Shown: piece by piece, positions 37,505 through 50,943 of the stretch | Numbering within the stretch: position 1 is the first letter of the stretch | Layout: each line of letters opens with the position of its first letter | NCBI GenBank assembly: GCA_003693705.1 | Contig: RBZT01000278.1 | Location: 62,001 to 126,000 of the forward strand | Source of the DNA: Polymyxa betae | Taxonomy: Eukaryota; Endomyxa; Phytomyxea; Plasmodiophorida; Plasmodiophoridae | Length of the DNA: 64,000 nt | Direction: 5' to 3' | Notes under the pieces: generated by a model | Databases searched by the model: none | What the model was told of the DNA's origin: nothing | What the model saw: the letters and a program-made list of their open reading frames with translations, nothing else | Program-made: the position numbers and the translations under genes

Positions 37505-39906
37505 TTGATGATGACGACATTGGTTGCCTGCAGGACGAATGCGATCAGGGCAGCTGGATATTGGTATCGATCATGGCGATGGTCGTCGTCATCGTCGGCA
37601 ACGTCGCCCTCGATTATCTGTACTCTGAGCGGTGTCTGCAAACGTGTCTCCCAGGATCGTGTATTGTTTGCATCTGGTATTAATGTGGCATTCTTAAAAG
37701 GTGCCAAGATTGGTATGCTTGGACCTAATGGGATTGGCAAATCATCGCTACTCAAAATCATCGCTGGTACATTCTCTGATTCATTGAATGGCTTTTCTGA
37801 ACTTGTATATTATGCAGAGTTTTGTCATATTTTTCAGCGAATTCTTAACGTTTGCAGATGGGTTTCTATCGCTGTAACGATTTAGTTTGCAAAGTTCGAT
37901 TGTGAAATACCGAATTTGTATGTGATAGGTTTAGATTCGAATTATGAAGGGAAGATCCATCTTGCGAAAGATCTCACGATATCATATTTAGAACAAGAAC
38001 CAGATCTCGATCCCAATCTCAATGTTATTAATAATATTCGTCGTCATCTACAGAATCATTTCGATGCTCTTGCTGAGTTTGAACATGTCTCAGCTCAATT
38101 TGCTGAACCAGATGCTGATATTGATACATTACTCGTGAAGCAATCTGCCCTACAGAATCGTATTGAAGATCATGGTCTCTCAGCACACTTCTCCATCAGA
38201 TCTTTCTAAACCATTGTTACAGATTTATGGAATCTGGACCGACGTATTATGATGGCCATGGCAGCATTAAACTGTCCGCCAGCAGATTCTCCTGTAGATT
38301 GTCTTTCTGGTGGTGAGAAACGTCGCATAGCTCTCTGTGCGATGTTATTAAAAAGTGCCGATTTCCTGCTATTAGATGAACCTGTATGAAGACCAGAACT
38401 TAAATTGAATGATTACTGAGAAATCATGTTCAGACCAATCATTTAGATGCTGCTTCTGTCGCCTGGCTTGAAAAGGTTTCTCAACATTTCTCGAAGCTTT
38501 TTACCCTTTTTTTCATTTTTGTTGATGTTCGATCAGTTTCTAAGATATTTGTTGTTCAGTATCTATCGTCATACAAAGGCGCTGTATTAGCAATTACTCA
38601 TGATCGATATTTCCTTGATAATGTAGCCAGCTATATTATTGAAGCTGATGCATTAACACTTCATGCACATGCTGGAAATTATTCGCATTTCTTAGAGCGC
38701 CAGGCACAGCGTATTGCTCTCATGCAGAGAACCGCATCTGCTCGTGATAATCAGGTTCAACGATATCGTTAAGCGAGACCGTATCTCATCGTTTTCAGAT
38801 TGCGGCTGAATTGAGTTGGATTCGAAGTGGTGGACGGCAGCTGGCCAGCAAATCGCGAATGAAAGCTTTCCAAGAATTGGTTAATGATGCGAAATTGGAG
38901 GCGAAGGTTAAGAATGGGTTCGCTCGTGGCCGTCTCATTATTCCGTTTGGACGACGTCTTGGTGATAAAGTTCTCCAATGTATGAACATCAGTAAGACGT
39001 TCGCTGGACGTCAATTGATCAGCAATTTGTCGCTGTCTATCGAGCCAGGCAGTATTATCGGGGTTTAATATGCTCTCATGATGATAACGGCTTCGCTGAG
39101 CAAAGATTTTAGGTGATCGGTGCGAATGGTGCCGGTAAATCGACATTAATTCGGATCTTGATTGGAGAGTTAAAACCAGATTCTGGGACAGTATCATTGG
39201 GACCAACTGTTCAAGTTGGTTATGTTCTACAATCTAGGCAGGAACTGAATCCTGATAACACTGTCGCACAAGAAATTGTAAGCAAGTTTATGCATTACTG
39301 GCATCAAAGTTCAGGGATGATGTTTACCGATGTTCAGAGGCAGAGATGATTGTCTGATTTCGTTTGCTTATTTGAGGTTTTTGATAGGTCCCCGATTTCA
39401 TGCCAGTTCGTGTCGGGTCAATGTCGATGCCTGCGAGGCAATACGTGGCCCAGTTTAACTTCACAGGATCAGACCAGGAGAAGCGTGTGAACCAGTTGAG
39501 CGGTGGTGAACGAAATCGGGTACATCTGGCGAAACTGCTCAGGAATGGATGTAATCTTCTCATTCTGGGTATGTTGAGCAAGAGCTCCAATGTTAACATC
39601 TTGCTTAAGAGATGTTTTGATTAGATGAGCCTACCAATGATCTGGACGTGGGCACACTTCGAGCATTGGAGGTTGACAATACTCTTAACTGATGCTTACA
39701 TCGTATTGATCTACGTTTAGGAGGGTCTGAATGAGTTCCCAGGATGTGCCATTATTGTATCACATGATAGATGGTTCCTAGATAGAACTTGTACACATAT
39801 TCTTGCATTCGAACCCGATGGCAATATTCGAATGTTTCAAGGCAATTATACCGAATACCTTCAAGCTGCCAAGTCCAAATCTGCCTTGATTGAGCAGACT
39901 ATGTGA
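37505..39906 (+). CDS. EttA-type ABC-F ATPase with presequence-like N-terminus
   Basis: Two ABC domains: Walker [10 protein letters not shown] and GANGAGKST, signatures LSGGEKRR and LSGGERNR, Walker B FLLLDEP and LLILDEP (the latter split by an intron), followed by TNHLDA and TNDLDV. The linker [26 protein letters not shown] and the tail [35 protein letters not shown] are those of bacterial EttA, the ribosome-bound translational throttle that gates the E site. The N-terminus before TLSGV is about 35 residues, Arg/Ser/Trp-rich and without acids, like a mitochondrial presequence. The first intron is about 160 nt, longer than usual. Organellar location and bacterial ancestry are inferences. Confidence 0.85.
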
Positions 39907-39995
39907 CGATTATGTATTCTGAAAGAATGTAACTATCGAATTGTAATGTACATGAATGATATCAATATAAAGATGACAACAATGTGAAATGAACA

Positions 39996-42900
39996 TTAGA
40001 GCTCCACCCGATCAGAATCGTCGTACTCGTCGATAACTTCGTTGTATGCTGACTGGGCGGCTGATTGTGCCGACTGAATCCAAGCAACAACTCGAAGTGC
40101 GCATGCTCGTAGCACTTCAAATGCTTGATTGGCCTGCTCAGGATAGAACTGATGGAATATAACAGCAGCGACAGCAACCAGTACCGAGAATAACATGAAA
40201 ACTGAGACAAATCTGCCAGATCTGCTCGATTTCTCGTTCTGAGTCTATGACGCCGTTCATAAAACGCAAATGCTGGGAAATTTGCATCATTTACCTGAAC
40301 AGTTTGGAGGAGATCCTCAAGTTCAGAGACTGCATCTGGAAGGGGACCAGATCCAGAGCCAGCATCATTCAAAAATTTATCGATTCTGGCTCGTAATGGA
40401 TCACCTGCCGGAAGCCGTACAGTAGATTCGCGAAGAAGCTCGCAGGCTTCGACCCATTTCTCATCGGAGACGACAGAATGGGCGGAAGCGAGATGCCTGG
40501 ATTCAGGAATCTGCGCATTGGCATTGGAGATCTCCTGTCGAGTCTGATGAACCTGAGTTCGAAGTCGATGAACGGTATTGAATACGCCCGAGATATTGTC
40601 ACTATCCGGTTCAGCAGTGCCTTCGGGAACCCATGAACCGGACCTTCTATCGAACACGAAATCAACTTTTTCAACATGGTTGTCTAGAGGGTCAGATGAT
40701 AGGAGCTTTTTCAATAGCGATTTGGATCGTGGCGGAGATTTAGCGGGAACATTTCTCGAATGACTTTGTGTTGACTGGGAGCGCAGAGGATGTTCAAACG
40801 AAGATGAGGGTTCATCACGAACATTTTGATCCAGATCTAGAAGACCATTTTGTGCTGGTAAAGTCGGTTTCGGTGATGAACTTCGTGATCGGTTAGGGTT
40901 TGGCGATTCCGAGCCAACGGGCAATGCTGAAGACGCTGGAGGTGGAGACATACTAACAGAGCTCCTACCCACGCTTGGAGGGACGGTCGTGCTGCGAGAC
41001 GGAGGAGGAGCATTGAGTACTCGACGCCCAGGAGGAGGGATTGGCCTTCTCGCCACAAGTCCTGATCCTCCAGGCAAAGGGCGGCTGGGGGCGACAGGTC
41101 CAGTCTTGCTTGGCGGTTGAAGATTTGCCTCAGCAGGCTTGACGTCAATGTCTTCACCCATGAGCAACGTTGCCGAGTTATCAACTGCCGATTTCGGGGG
41201 TGGTGTTGCAGTGGGTGCAGGCAATGGTCGAGCAGCAGCCATAGGTGGGCCTAATCTTCCAGGCCGGAAAGGACCAGAAGGCGCTCGTCTGATTGAAGCA
41301 GGAACTGGGCGAGTAGGCGGAGCCAGTCTTGGTGCTGGCCCATTTGAAGTTGCAGAGTTGGGCCGAACTGTTATCGGTGAATTAGGACGATCTGATGAGT
41401 CGGAACGAAGATTTGCGACTTCATTTGACTCTTTGTCAGTATCTGGTACATCGATATTGGATGAATTGGATTCTTGATCGATCGCCATCAATCTTGGAGA
41501 CAAAACGGTTGTATTCTGTCTAGGAGACGGCGGACTGCTGGACCGGCTCGGCGTCGAGCTGGAGGGCGATGGGACAGAATGATTTTGGACTGGGTTCGAA
41601 GGCGACGGAGCGGTGCCGTTTGGCAATGGTAACCGACTCGGACCTGGAGGACCACGGCGGATCGGTTGAGGACGGAAGGGCAAAGGACGTCCAGGAGGCC
41701 CTCGAAGAGGCACTGGGCGTACTGGAGGTCGAACAGGAGCCGAGGTCTAAAGCATAAATTAGACGGTTAATGTAAAACGCATTGTACAGCGTACAGGAAC
41801 ATCAATAACATTCACAGGCGATTGCGTTCGGGATGTCGATTTCTCCACATCGCCATTGGCATCGCTGCTATTAACAGCCTCTTGGTGATGAGAGACATTC
41901 ACAGAAGATATAGAATCCGATGGAGGATCGTCAGATGGAGCAGCGCGTTCTGGATTCGTAGGAGGAGAAGGACGTCTAACAGGAGGTGCCATACGGCGTA
42001 ACGGTACAGGACGCAATGGCGCTCGTATGGGAGGCATCGGCCCAGATGGGCGTCCAGCCTAAGAAAGTCACAACCGTGCTTTACGAAACTTGATAAACTG
42101 ATACCGGAGGGGCAGGTTCTGTATGGACTGTAAGTGGATCAGGAGCAGCACGAAAGGTAGGAGATGGCGTTGCGCTTGAGTGACGACTGAGAGCAGGGCT
42201 GAGTGCTCGCGATGACGAATGTGAATTCGTCACGCGCTCTTTTCCGACACCATTGCTGAGCTCCTCATCGCTGCGAACATGAATCAGGTAAGTTTAGGAT
42301 GGTGATATGATCAAGACATACATTGCAGGCGTAATATTAATAACAGGATTAATAGCTGCAACTCCATCAGACGTTGACCTTTCTAAGGACAATTCACGAG
42401 AGAGAGCACTCGTTGAGGCTCGACTGAGCGCAGGCTCTCCATTGAAAAGAGGCTCAATATTGGAAGTAGCAGTAGTAGAGGCGCGGCTAAGTGCAGGTGA
42501 GGCGTCTCTGGAAGGCTTATTAGAGACATTTATCTCAAGAGGAGCTTTCAGCTGAGAGAGTTCGAGCAGTCGTGATTCGGTTTCTTTGATCTTCAGGTTA
42601 AGCGTCGTATTTTCCATCCGGTATTTCTCTGCTTGATCTCGAATCTCGGCTATATTCAACCTTAATGACGAACTCTCAGCCCGTAAACCTTCGAGTTCAA
42701 TATCCTAGAAAAATGAGTAGAAATCAACACATACTGAAAGAAGATACCTTATTCTTTAACTGTTCTACAATAGCATCCATTTGTTGAGAACGATCAGATT
42801 CGGTGTCTTCCATGGCCTCAAGCAAAGCACAAACTCGGCTGTAATCATTTTGTAGCTTATTCATTTCGCTACGTTGCGATTCTACAATTGGCATGAGATC

Positions 42901-45897
42901 TTCAATGGAACGAGCCTGGACTGCAAAGTGTGAGCGCTCCTCCAAAGACTTCGCCAAAAGCAATTTCACGTCCGTCAATTCATCTAAATCAAATTGAATT
43001 AGAATCTGCACTTAAAGAGAGAGAAAGAGCGGCAAACCTTGCAACGAGCGGAACTCATTTTTATGAGCATTCAGCGACCGAGTGAACAATTCGGAAACCT
43101 GCTTGTGACGTTTATGTTCATGCAATAGCTGCTCTTTAAGAGATCGCCGGTCTTCCTCTGATTGTTCAAACATCTGAAATCGAAGCTAAGAAGCTACATG
43201 ATTGTAAGAGAAATTCCGACATGAAGCAGTCTTGCATTGTCACGAGAGCGCTTATCGTTCTCCGACATCAAATCACTGAATTTGATAGCAAGTTCAGACA
43301 GCTGCTCTTTAAGCTGATCGCATTCTGATGATCGTTCCGAAGCCATCATCTCAAATTCATTTAGCCTCAAGCAGGCGTCTTTTAGTGCAGCATCAAGGTT
43401 AGAAACTTCATCTACAATCAAGGCATAAGGAGACGTTATCAAATTGGAAAATCCATACCTTTAGCCTCATTAAGCCTAGCTTCACTAGCTGAAGCTTTTT
43501 GTAAGCTTGCTTTTAACTTATCCAGAGATTCATCTAAAGACGTTTGAAGGCGATCTAGTTCAGCTTGCGATTGCTCAACCGATCTGGCTAGCTCTTCCTG
43601 CAATTCCTCGATTCTCTCAGCTAGGCGGGAGTTCAACAGCTAAAGAAAAGTCACCTGCTGACAAAACAAACTAAGGCACTGTATACCTCTGAATTCTCGG
43701 ACTCCTTTTTGACAACTTCACGAGCGATTTCTAGGTCTGATCGCAACCCATCGATTGTTACCTTGAGAAGTCCATTATCGCTTTCCGTCGCATCTTGCAA
43801 CGAACGTAATTCAGTTAACTCTGCCTGAAGCTGCTCGAGGGAGTTCTCATGCTGAGAGGCATCGGAATCGCGCAGAATCCGAAGATTAGAAAGCTCATCA
43901 CTAAGGGTAATTATCTGCTCTTCAGAATCGCGAAGTGATTCACGCAAATCATGCAGCTCCTGTTCGAGATCGCTCTTTGTTTTCTCAAGGTTTTGCAGAT
44001 CAGAGAGTCGATGTCTATATTCTTCGTTCGATCTTGATAAACTTTCAATTTCATCGTTGGCAATGAGTAGTTGAGCCCTTAATTCAGCTGCTTCAGATTG
44101 TAAGACCTCTTCTGCCACTTTGCGTTGGGATTCGGATTCATCCAGCCTCTGCTCCAAGTCGGCGTTTGCCAAAACAGCCGACCTATAGTTCTCCTCAGAT
44201 TCTTGCAGAGATGCGATGAGTTCTGATAGGCGTTGCTCAATATCGCGATCTTTAGTCGCAGCCAGCTCTATCCTTTTTTCTGACACTTCAAGCTCTTCTT
44301 TAAGCGAAGAAAGTTGGACTTTCAGAATTTGCTCCCTTTCCAGGATTTCTGCGATTTCAGACTGGGAAGACGCCTGGTTGCTTAGCAGCTGCGAGTTCTG
44401 TCCTTGGACTTCTTCATATGAGCTACGCAGAGCATCTAGTTCGAACACCAGGCGCTCGTTGTCTTCGCGTATCGACTCGCTCGATTCCAACATCGATTCG
44501 AGTCTAGCACGAGTCTCCTGAACAGATTGTAGCTCATTGTAAAGATCCTTTTGAGCGGATAACGAGTCTTCATATTGTTTCTGAGTACTCTGCTGCGCCT
44601 CCTGCAATGATTCCAACTGCGATTGAATATGATTGATCTTAGAATCCTTCAATTCACAAACATTCGACATCTGCGCTTCAATCTCTTCAACCTCGCGACA
44701 TTTCGCCTGATATTGATCGTCGAAATTACGCAGAGACTGTTCCATATGTTGCATGCGACCTTTTTCACGATTTAAAATAGCTATTTGCCCTTCAAGCTGC
44801 TGAGAAGAAGCTTGAGCCTTATCCAACAGTGACTGAATATCAGACACTTTCTCGGTGAGCTCTAAGTTTTGACCTTCCAGATGCTTATTTGTCAACCGGA
44901 GATGTTCCAGTTCAGATACAGATTCTTGATTGCTGTCCCTTAACACCATAACTTCTTGCCTGGCTTCTGCAAGTTGGCCTTGCAGATCGAGATACTCGTC
45001 TTTCAGAGACAAAAACTCATCATTGAGTTTCAAGAAATCTTGGCTTCTGTCGAGTTCAGAGATACGCTGCTGGAACTCCTTGTTCGAAAATTCAAGTTCC
45101 GAACATTTATCTTCGTAGTACTTCTGTGCCTCCAGCGCGCGAGAAAGTTCGTCGTTGGCTTGTTTGAGAGATTCAGAGGTTGATGACAGGTTATAGGACA
45201 GGTCCTCTATTTGCTGATTGTAGTATTCCTCAGTTTGTTTCGACAAGCCTTGAGCAGAGCTAAGCAAAGACTCGTTGGCATCGTTTTGTTGTTGGAGGTG
45301 CTCGAGTTGAGTTGTAAGAAGTGAAACTTGAGATTCAGCGGTAGAGAGACTCGATTTGCATGCAGCGTGTTCATTTTGTTCCACTTCGAGCTAAACACAA
45401 TTAGTACTTTGAAGTTCATAAAATACGCTAACTTACAAGAGTAGATAACTCCTTTTCTTGGTTCTGAAGTTGAGTCGAGAAATCTGCTAAGGAATTGAAA
45501 TTCTGTTCAAGTTCTTTCCTGAGCGAGATTTCATGCCTAATTCGCTAACCACAATGCTCAAAATACAGTTATTTGAAAAGTAACCGACTAACTTTGTCAA
45601 ATTCAGACTGCTTTTGATTAGCTTCAGCAGCCATATTGGAAATCCTGTCCTCTAGTACGGAAATGGTTTTCTGAAACGACGCAATCGTTTGGGACTCCGA
45701 TGCAGGAGACTTCGAGCGCTCGGGACGGATGGCGGCAGTTTTTCGTAGGCGCGCCTGCTCTTCGGCGATTTGACGCTCAGCATCGAGAACCTGCCGTTCT
45801 TTTTCAGCAGACCTGTTTAAGTTTAATTACCAAACAATAAAACGCGGTTATGTCACCTCTTTTCCGCCTTCTGGATCAAGGCTTCAGCTTCTGCCAT
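39996..45897 (-). CDS. Very long coiled-coil protein with proline-rich region and C-terminal membrane segment
   Basis: Start at 45897 (MAEAEALIQKAEK). The N-terminal ~900 residues are nearly continuous coiled coil, rich in Glu, Gln, Leu and Ser, with a single exon of 577 codons (43651-45384). A Ser/Ala spacer with repeated PALSRAST motifs, a roughly 600-residue Pro/Ser/Arg-rich region (PLRPVPLRR, RPIPPPGRR) and a short helical part follow. Near the C-terminus one hydrophobic helix (MLFSVLVAVAAVIF) is followed by about 45 polar residues. The layout resembles golgin or giantin-type tethers or nuclear-envelope coiled coils anchored by their tail. No specific family recognised. That it is one gene rests on continuous open exons and consistent introns, not on a known homologue. 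Confidence 0.65.
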
Positions 45898-45944
45898 TCG
45901 AGGTGATTTCGGAGACGAAAGCGCTTTGAGACATGATCAGATTG

Positions 45945-46407
45945 TCATAAAAGAATGTAATGATATCGTACCAATGGAGCCATTTGCATTTCGATTATTT
46001 GTTGAGCCTTCTCCGCTCGAGCTCGAATTACTGAAAAGAATTGGTCCATATATTCAAACAGATTGCGAATGAAACAATCCAACCTAGACTTTCTAAGAAC
46101 ATTCAGTAAGGAAACCCCCTGGCCGCTTTTTGATTGTAAATCCTCAGTCTGTACAAATAGTAAGTCCGAATCGGCAATCAAATATAAAACAGCGAAACCT
46201 GAAGTTTGCAAACAGGACATGAAGGTCGGGAATTTCCAGAATTGTGACAATATTCAGCATAACCTTGAATGCATTTGGAATGTACACGAGCTGCGGGAGA
46301 TCAGCTGCCACATTTCCTACGTAGATGAGCATTTTACCTTGACAACACGGACGCCGACCGGATTCGGAACTGGAGAGAAGTTTTCCGCAAATTGCACATA
46401 AGCTCAT
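45945..46407 (-). CDS. Small protein with N-terminal Cys-rich zinc-binding motif
   Basis: From the ATG at 46407: LCAICGKLLSSSESGRRPCCQ, then after an intron GYAEYCHNSGNSRPSCPVCK, giving C-x2-C ... CC ... C-H ... C-x2-C, a likely zinc knuckle or small RING-like motif. A helical second half (VSLLNVLRKSRLDCFIRNLFEYMDQFF) ends at TGA 45945-45947. It lies only about 48 nt upstream of the start of the large coiled-coil gene on the same strand. Family unknown. Confidence 0.5.
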
Positions 46408-46685
46408 GATCAGGACCGAGCTAGTCGAGGTCGGCCAGACGGCAGAACCGTCCCAATAGCAGCTGGCTTTTGAATGCCAATATTCAATTGAAACGTTTGA
46501 TATGAAACTCTGAAACTTTCCTTTTTTTCCCTTTGCGTGACAAGCAGGCGCAGCCCGTTCGTTAAATAATCTCCATCTGATTAGTCGACGTATCAAAATT
46601 TCACACTAAACATCGACGAGATGAAGCTGAATTAACAATGCTTATATTTAGGTAGTTATTATCAGACCAACGAAGCAATAATTGG

Positions 46686-49600
46686 TCAAATTTCACTAAG
46701 CGGCTGTCCAGGTTCATCGTCACTGCCCTCCAAATCGATATCGCTAGAATCGCCGCCCTCATTGTCGTTTTCGTCATCCGCTTCTTCATCTTCGTCGCCC
46801 TCTTCTCCAGAAGATTCAGATTCAACATCCATAGGAGCGTCTTCGTAATCAGAAACAGGAGCAGGAGCCCTGGAGAAGCTTAACATCAAATCTTTTGCAA
46901 ATTCTAAAATGCTTACGAGAATGCTGATGACTGAACACTAGTGTCAGGCTGGAATGGAGTAATAGGTTGAACAACAGCTAGTTCACATTTAAAACCGGAG
47001 ACGCCTTAAGCAGAGAATCCCCAACCTGGTTGACTTGCCGATTTTTCGTTTTCAACCTTCCCGCTACGAGCAGCAGCAGATGGGTCTTCCATTAAAAGCG
47101 ACATGACAAGCGGATGATTCAAACCAAACTTCTCGACTCCATTGATGGTAGATCGTTTTCGCGTTGTGCTTCTTCGCGTATCCAGCCTATATCACGTTAA
47201 TTGATTTCACAATCTATAACCAATTTGATACCTGGTTTCGATCTGTTTCCACACATGTGTCGGTTTGTCGGCTATTATTGGCTCATCGGGAAGATCAGCG
47301 CAGGTGACTTTAAATCTAACGCGCCCATCTTCTTGCAATACCTCACAAAGATATTTACATCTCCGACTGGGATCAGAAAGCGATGGGTAATCACGTTCTG
47401 AGGAAAATTAAGACGAGGCACTGAAACCAAAGAATCTAACTAAAACCTGATTGAAACCCGACAGGGAACACATGTTTTCCATCTCGGAAATCTCTTCCTG
47501 GAGGGACAGTTCCTAGAGATGATTGTCAGATCAGGAAGTGCCTGGAATAATTATTTTACCCAGATTTAAAATTCGCAATGAGGACGTCACTTGAATGGGC
47601 ATATTCGGGGAGCCATCAGGACCAAACGTCGGTTGGCTAGCGATTTCGCCTCCTGAGAACGCAGAAATCAATACAACCTAATGATCATCATGCAGCCAAT
47701 TACTTTGGTTGGGATTTCTTGGAACATATCTTGACTTTTGGGAAGAGACATCAAATTCTAACCCATGCCGAGAGATTAATTGCTGCATAGGATCAGATCT
47801 TGTGAATAATAATGGGAGTAAATGAGACATCAGTTACCTGTGCACGCTTCACAAGAATCTTCGATTCCGAAGGTATAGATAAACCAGATGAAGCGAAAGG
47901 GAGGTCAGCATCTGCCCAAACAAGATTCCAACTGGCAATGCCATATTTAACAACAGCCTGGAGAAGAGCATAGTCCATAACCGGGGTCCAGTGGGGAGCC
48001 CATTCATTGAATGGTGGCTCCAGCGGAGGAGAGTTTTCACATAAAGTTTCTTTATGCTGCTCTACCAGTGCTCGCAATGATTGGAATCTGATTAAAGAAA
48101 TTCAGAACAGAAGAATACCAGTCAGAAAACAAATTACAAATCTATTCTTTCCCTGATTTTAACAGCGACACCGAACGAGAAGAGTAATGCTTCATCAGTA
48201 ATTGGGGATGAATCTGAATATCCGTCATCTGGAGACTCTCTGTTCACCTGTGCCAGCAATCGCTCAAAACCCATTGCTTCAAATAAACAAGACACATACA
48301 ACAATACGATCGACAGCCTCCAAAAATTTCTGGTAGTACTGATCCAAGTCGTTATCCGTTTTTGATGAGAGCATGGGCTGAGTGGTTCGCAGAAGCTGCC
48401 ACAAGTCAGGTCGACCTTGTGCAATGATGCCACGTTGAAACGCGGCTTGGTCCTTGCGAGTCCAGCCTAATGTGTTCTCTGTTTTAGCACCGATCTTCTT
48501 TACAGAAGCCTTCTTAGGGACAGTTTTCAACTGCATCAAACTAAGTGTAAACATAAAATCACAACCACCAAAAGAAGTTACCCTTTTGGCGTCTTCGTTG
48601 TTCAGCTCAGGGACTTCTCTTCGCTTCTTGCCACCTTTTTGGGAGCTATGCTTGCCGCGCTTTACTTTGAGTAATTCCAGTATTCGCTTCAATCTTCCAA
48701 TTAATGCCAAGTGCTGAGGCCACTCAGGAAGGGAAGACTGCTGATCAGATTCGCTCTGCTGGGTAGCGTTTTCGTGAGTAGGTAACGTAGGTTGAGTTGT
48801 TTCTGGGATCGTCTGCGAAACTGCGTCTTCATCGTCGTCAAGGTCGCCTTTGGGAGCATCTGTATAGATGGTGAACAAAAATGTCGAACATAAAATTTAT
48901 CATACCTAGCCTGGCAGCCCACTTTCCTTTGAAGCACAGCGACTCGTCATTCAAAATTGCATTGAACTCGCCGAATCCATGACGGTATATTCCGATGCAT
49001 AGATCCAGATCCTCCTGGGTATCCCAATGCGGACCCAGCGATCTTCCTGAGTGCGATTTGGGCTTCTGTGTGAAAAAAATTGAAGCGGATTACCTTTTAT
49101 TGAACCTATGCCGTCCAGAAGACGCGACTCGCCAAACAATTCAATACAAGCTTTCAGCTCCTATACGGAAAATAAGGAGCTAACAACCGAAACTATTTGT
49201 GAGGTACGTATAAGAGTATCAACCGAGTGCTCCATTTCTTTACATTCTTTTGCAAAGACGACCAGCCTGCCGATATCGAATGAATAAAGCAAATACTATG
49301 TCAAAGTGCAAATACCTGAAAGAGATGGTTCTGGTACATCGGGACTGCAAAGCTCAATCGGAGATGAGTTCAAGATTTCAATCAGACCGGTCTTAAGAGC
49401 GGAATCATCACAGTTCTCAACGAGTTGCTGAACTAGCTGAGATGTGTAAATCTGTAAATTAGCTAGAGTGTAATCACGGTCATCAAGTGCCTCAGATAGA
49501 ACATCCCATCGACCATAACTGAAAGCTCATTAATGACGCCCATCCTTAAAGATGCACAGAAGGGCATACCCATATCGCATTAATGCACATCGAACTTTTT

Positions 49601-50147
49601 CTCGAGACGTTCGGCTCCATTTTTTTCCAGCCGTTGATGTCATCTGAGTAATACGTATTCCCTGGGGTCCGTTTTTGGACAATTCACTCCCTTCGTCGTC
49701 TTCACTTGCGCTGGTTGATGTCGCGACATTTTTCGGCAGCAAAAAGTATATTAATCTAGGCCCTATCTGCATGATAATAAATAAGAATCGTTGAAGTCTA
49801 AATAGAATCCGACTTGAATGAGGGTTCTACTTCTTAGTTGAGCAGGAGGATTTGATGGGCCGACAAATTCGCCATCAACAAAAACGCCGTTCTTTGACAT
49901 GCAAGACAGTTCAAACGCCTGCTTGGGCCGATTAAATTGTATACGGGCGTGGCATCTCGAACTATAATCGACTTAAATTCGCCCGATAACATTGCGATAT
50001 AAAAACGAACATGTTCTTATGCTCGCCCAGAACGATGTCAGCAGATCCGGCATGACGACCGAGCGTGACGTTGTCAGTCGTCATATAATACACAAAATTG
50101 TTGTCGCCGAGCAGCTTGGCGAAGGCGACGACCTCATTCGATGTCAT
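46686..50147 (-). CDS. Nuclear-type protein with FHA and SANT/Myb-like domains
   Basis: The start at 50147 (MTSNEVVAFAKLLGD) is preceded by a TATA-like box about 65 nt upstream. FHA domain: DNVTLGRHAGSADIVLG, then after an intron SRCHARIQFNR and SKNGVFVDG. A first Myb-like helix set (KWSRTSREKVRCALMRYG), a second (NTLGWTRKDQAAFQRGIIAQGRPDLWQLLRT) and a third SANT-like repeat (APHWTPVMDYALLQAVVKYGIASWNLVWAD) follow; the C-terminus is acidic (EEGDEDEEADDENDNEGGDSSD). FHA domains bind phosphothreonine, SANT domains bind histone tails or DNA. No ATPase motor is present although the SANT repeats look like those of chromatin remodellers. Role in chromatin is inference. Confidence 0.7.
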
Positions 50148-50943
50148 GATTGTGACAAATCTGTGTAGGAATTCGGAGGCGGGACTGGGCCAGAAGCTGG
50201 AGGTAGCGTATATAAGGAGTGGCCTTTGCTGCGGTGCTTGCGTCCTGCCACTCTGCGAGAATCCATCTGGATCGGATCGGCGCATGTTAGGTGTTCGGAT
50301 GAACCGCTTCCTATGCCTGTTTCTTGTAGCGCTCAATCCGCCCTGCAGAATGCTCTACCGTTGAGCAGCAGTTGAGTGTCACGAGCCCTGCAATGAGCGT
50401 TGGTTTTTTATCGAACTTCACATTGTCATGTATTGACTCTGGAGGTTCAACTTCCCTGCCGCTTTTGAAACTCTTATTTGACCGTGGTTAAGCTGCTCCT
50501 TCAGAAAAACAAACGGTGGGCATGTACTACCTACAGCATTGTTAATCGGTGCAGTAGTTCTAAACAGTCCAATTTTGTTTAGATGATGCCAGCTTCGAAT
50601 GTCCAACATTCAAAAAAACTGTCGGCGATGACAATTTTGTTATACGTGTATCTTCCTCAGCATAAAAGAATGACTATGTAAACTATACAGAGCTATCTGT
50701 TTAAATGCAAAAACTCACGAATCCGTGCCCGACAGCACCTGTTGCGGATGAGAATGCAATGTTAATTAAACCTTCGTTTCGAATTTATATCACACACGTC
50801 GACTTGATTCCAGCAGATCTGCAACTAAAGAATGTGATTGTGGAGTCAATTCTGATTGTTATAGAACCCCCGACATATGGCAGACTCAATAGAGGATCTT
50901 GCATTCTGCAATTAAAATCTTTATTTAATTGATGTGAAAATCG
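50148..50943. other. gap with promoter and unassigned frames
   Basis: Includes GCGTATATAAGG at 50208-50219, likely the TATA region of the FHA-SANT gene. Short frames on both strands (a plus one at 50705-50932, a minus one at 50418-50609) are not supported by any family. Confidence 0.35.

Noticed and set aside
41139-41477. Gly/Ala-rich plus-strand frame of 112 codons
   Set aside because: It is the complement of the Pro/Arg-rich region of the long coiled-coil gene; no start context or splice signals support it.
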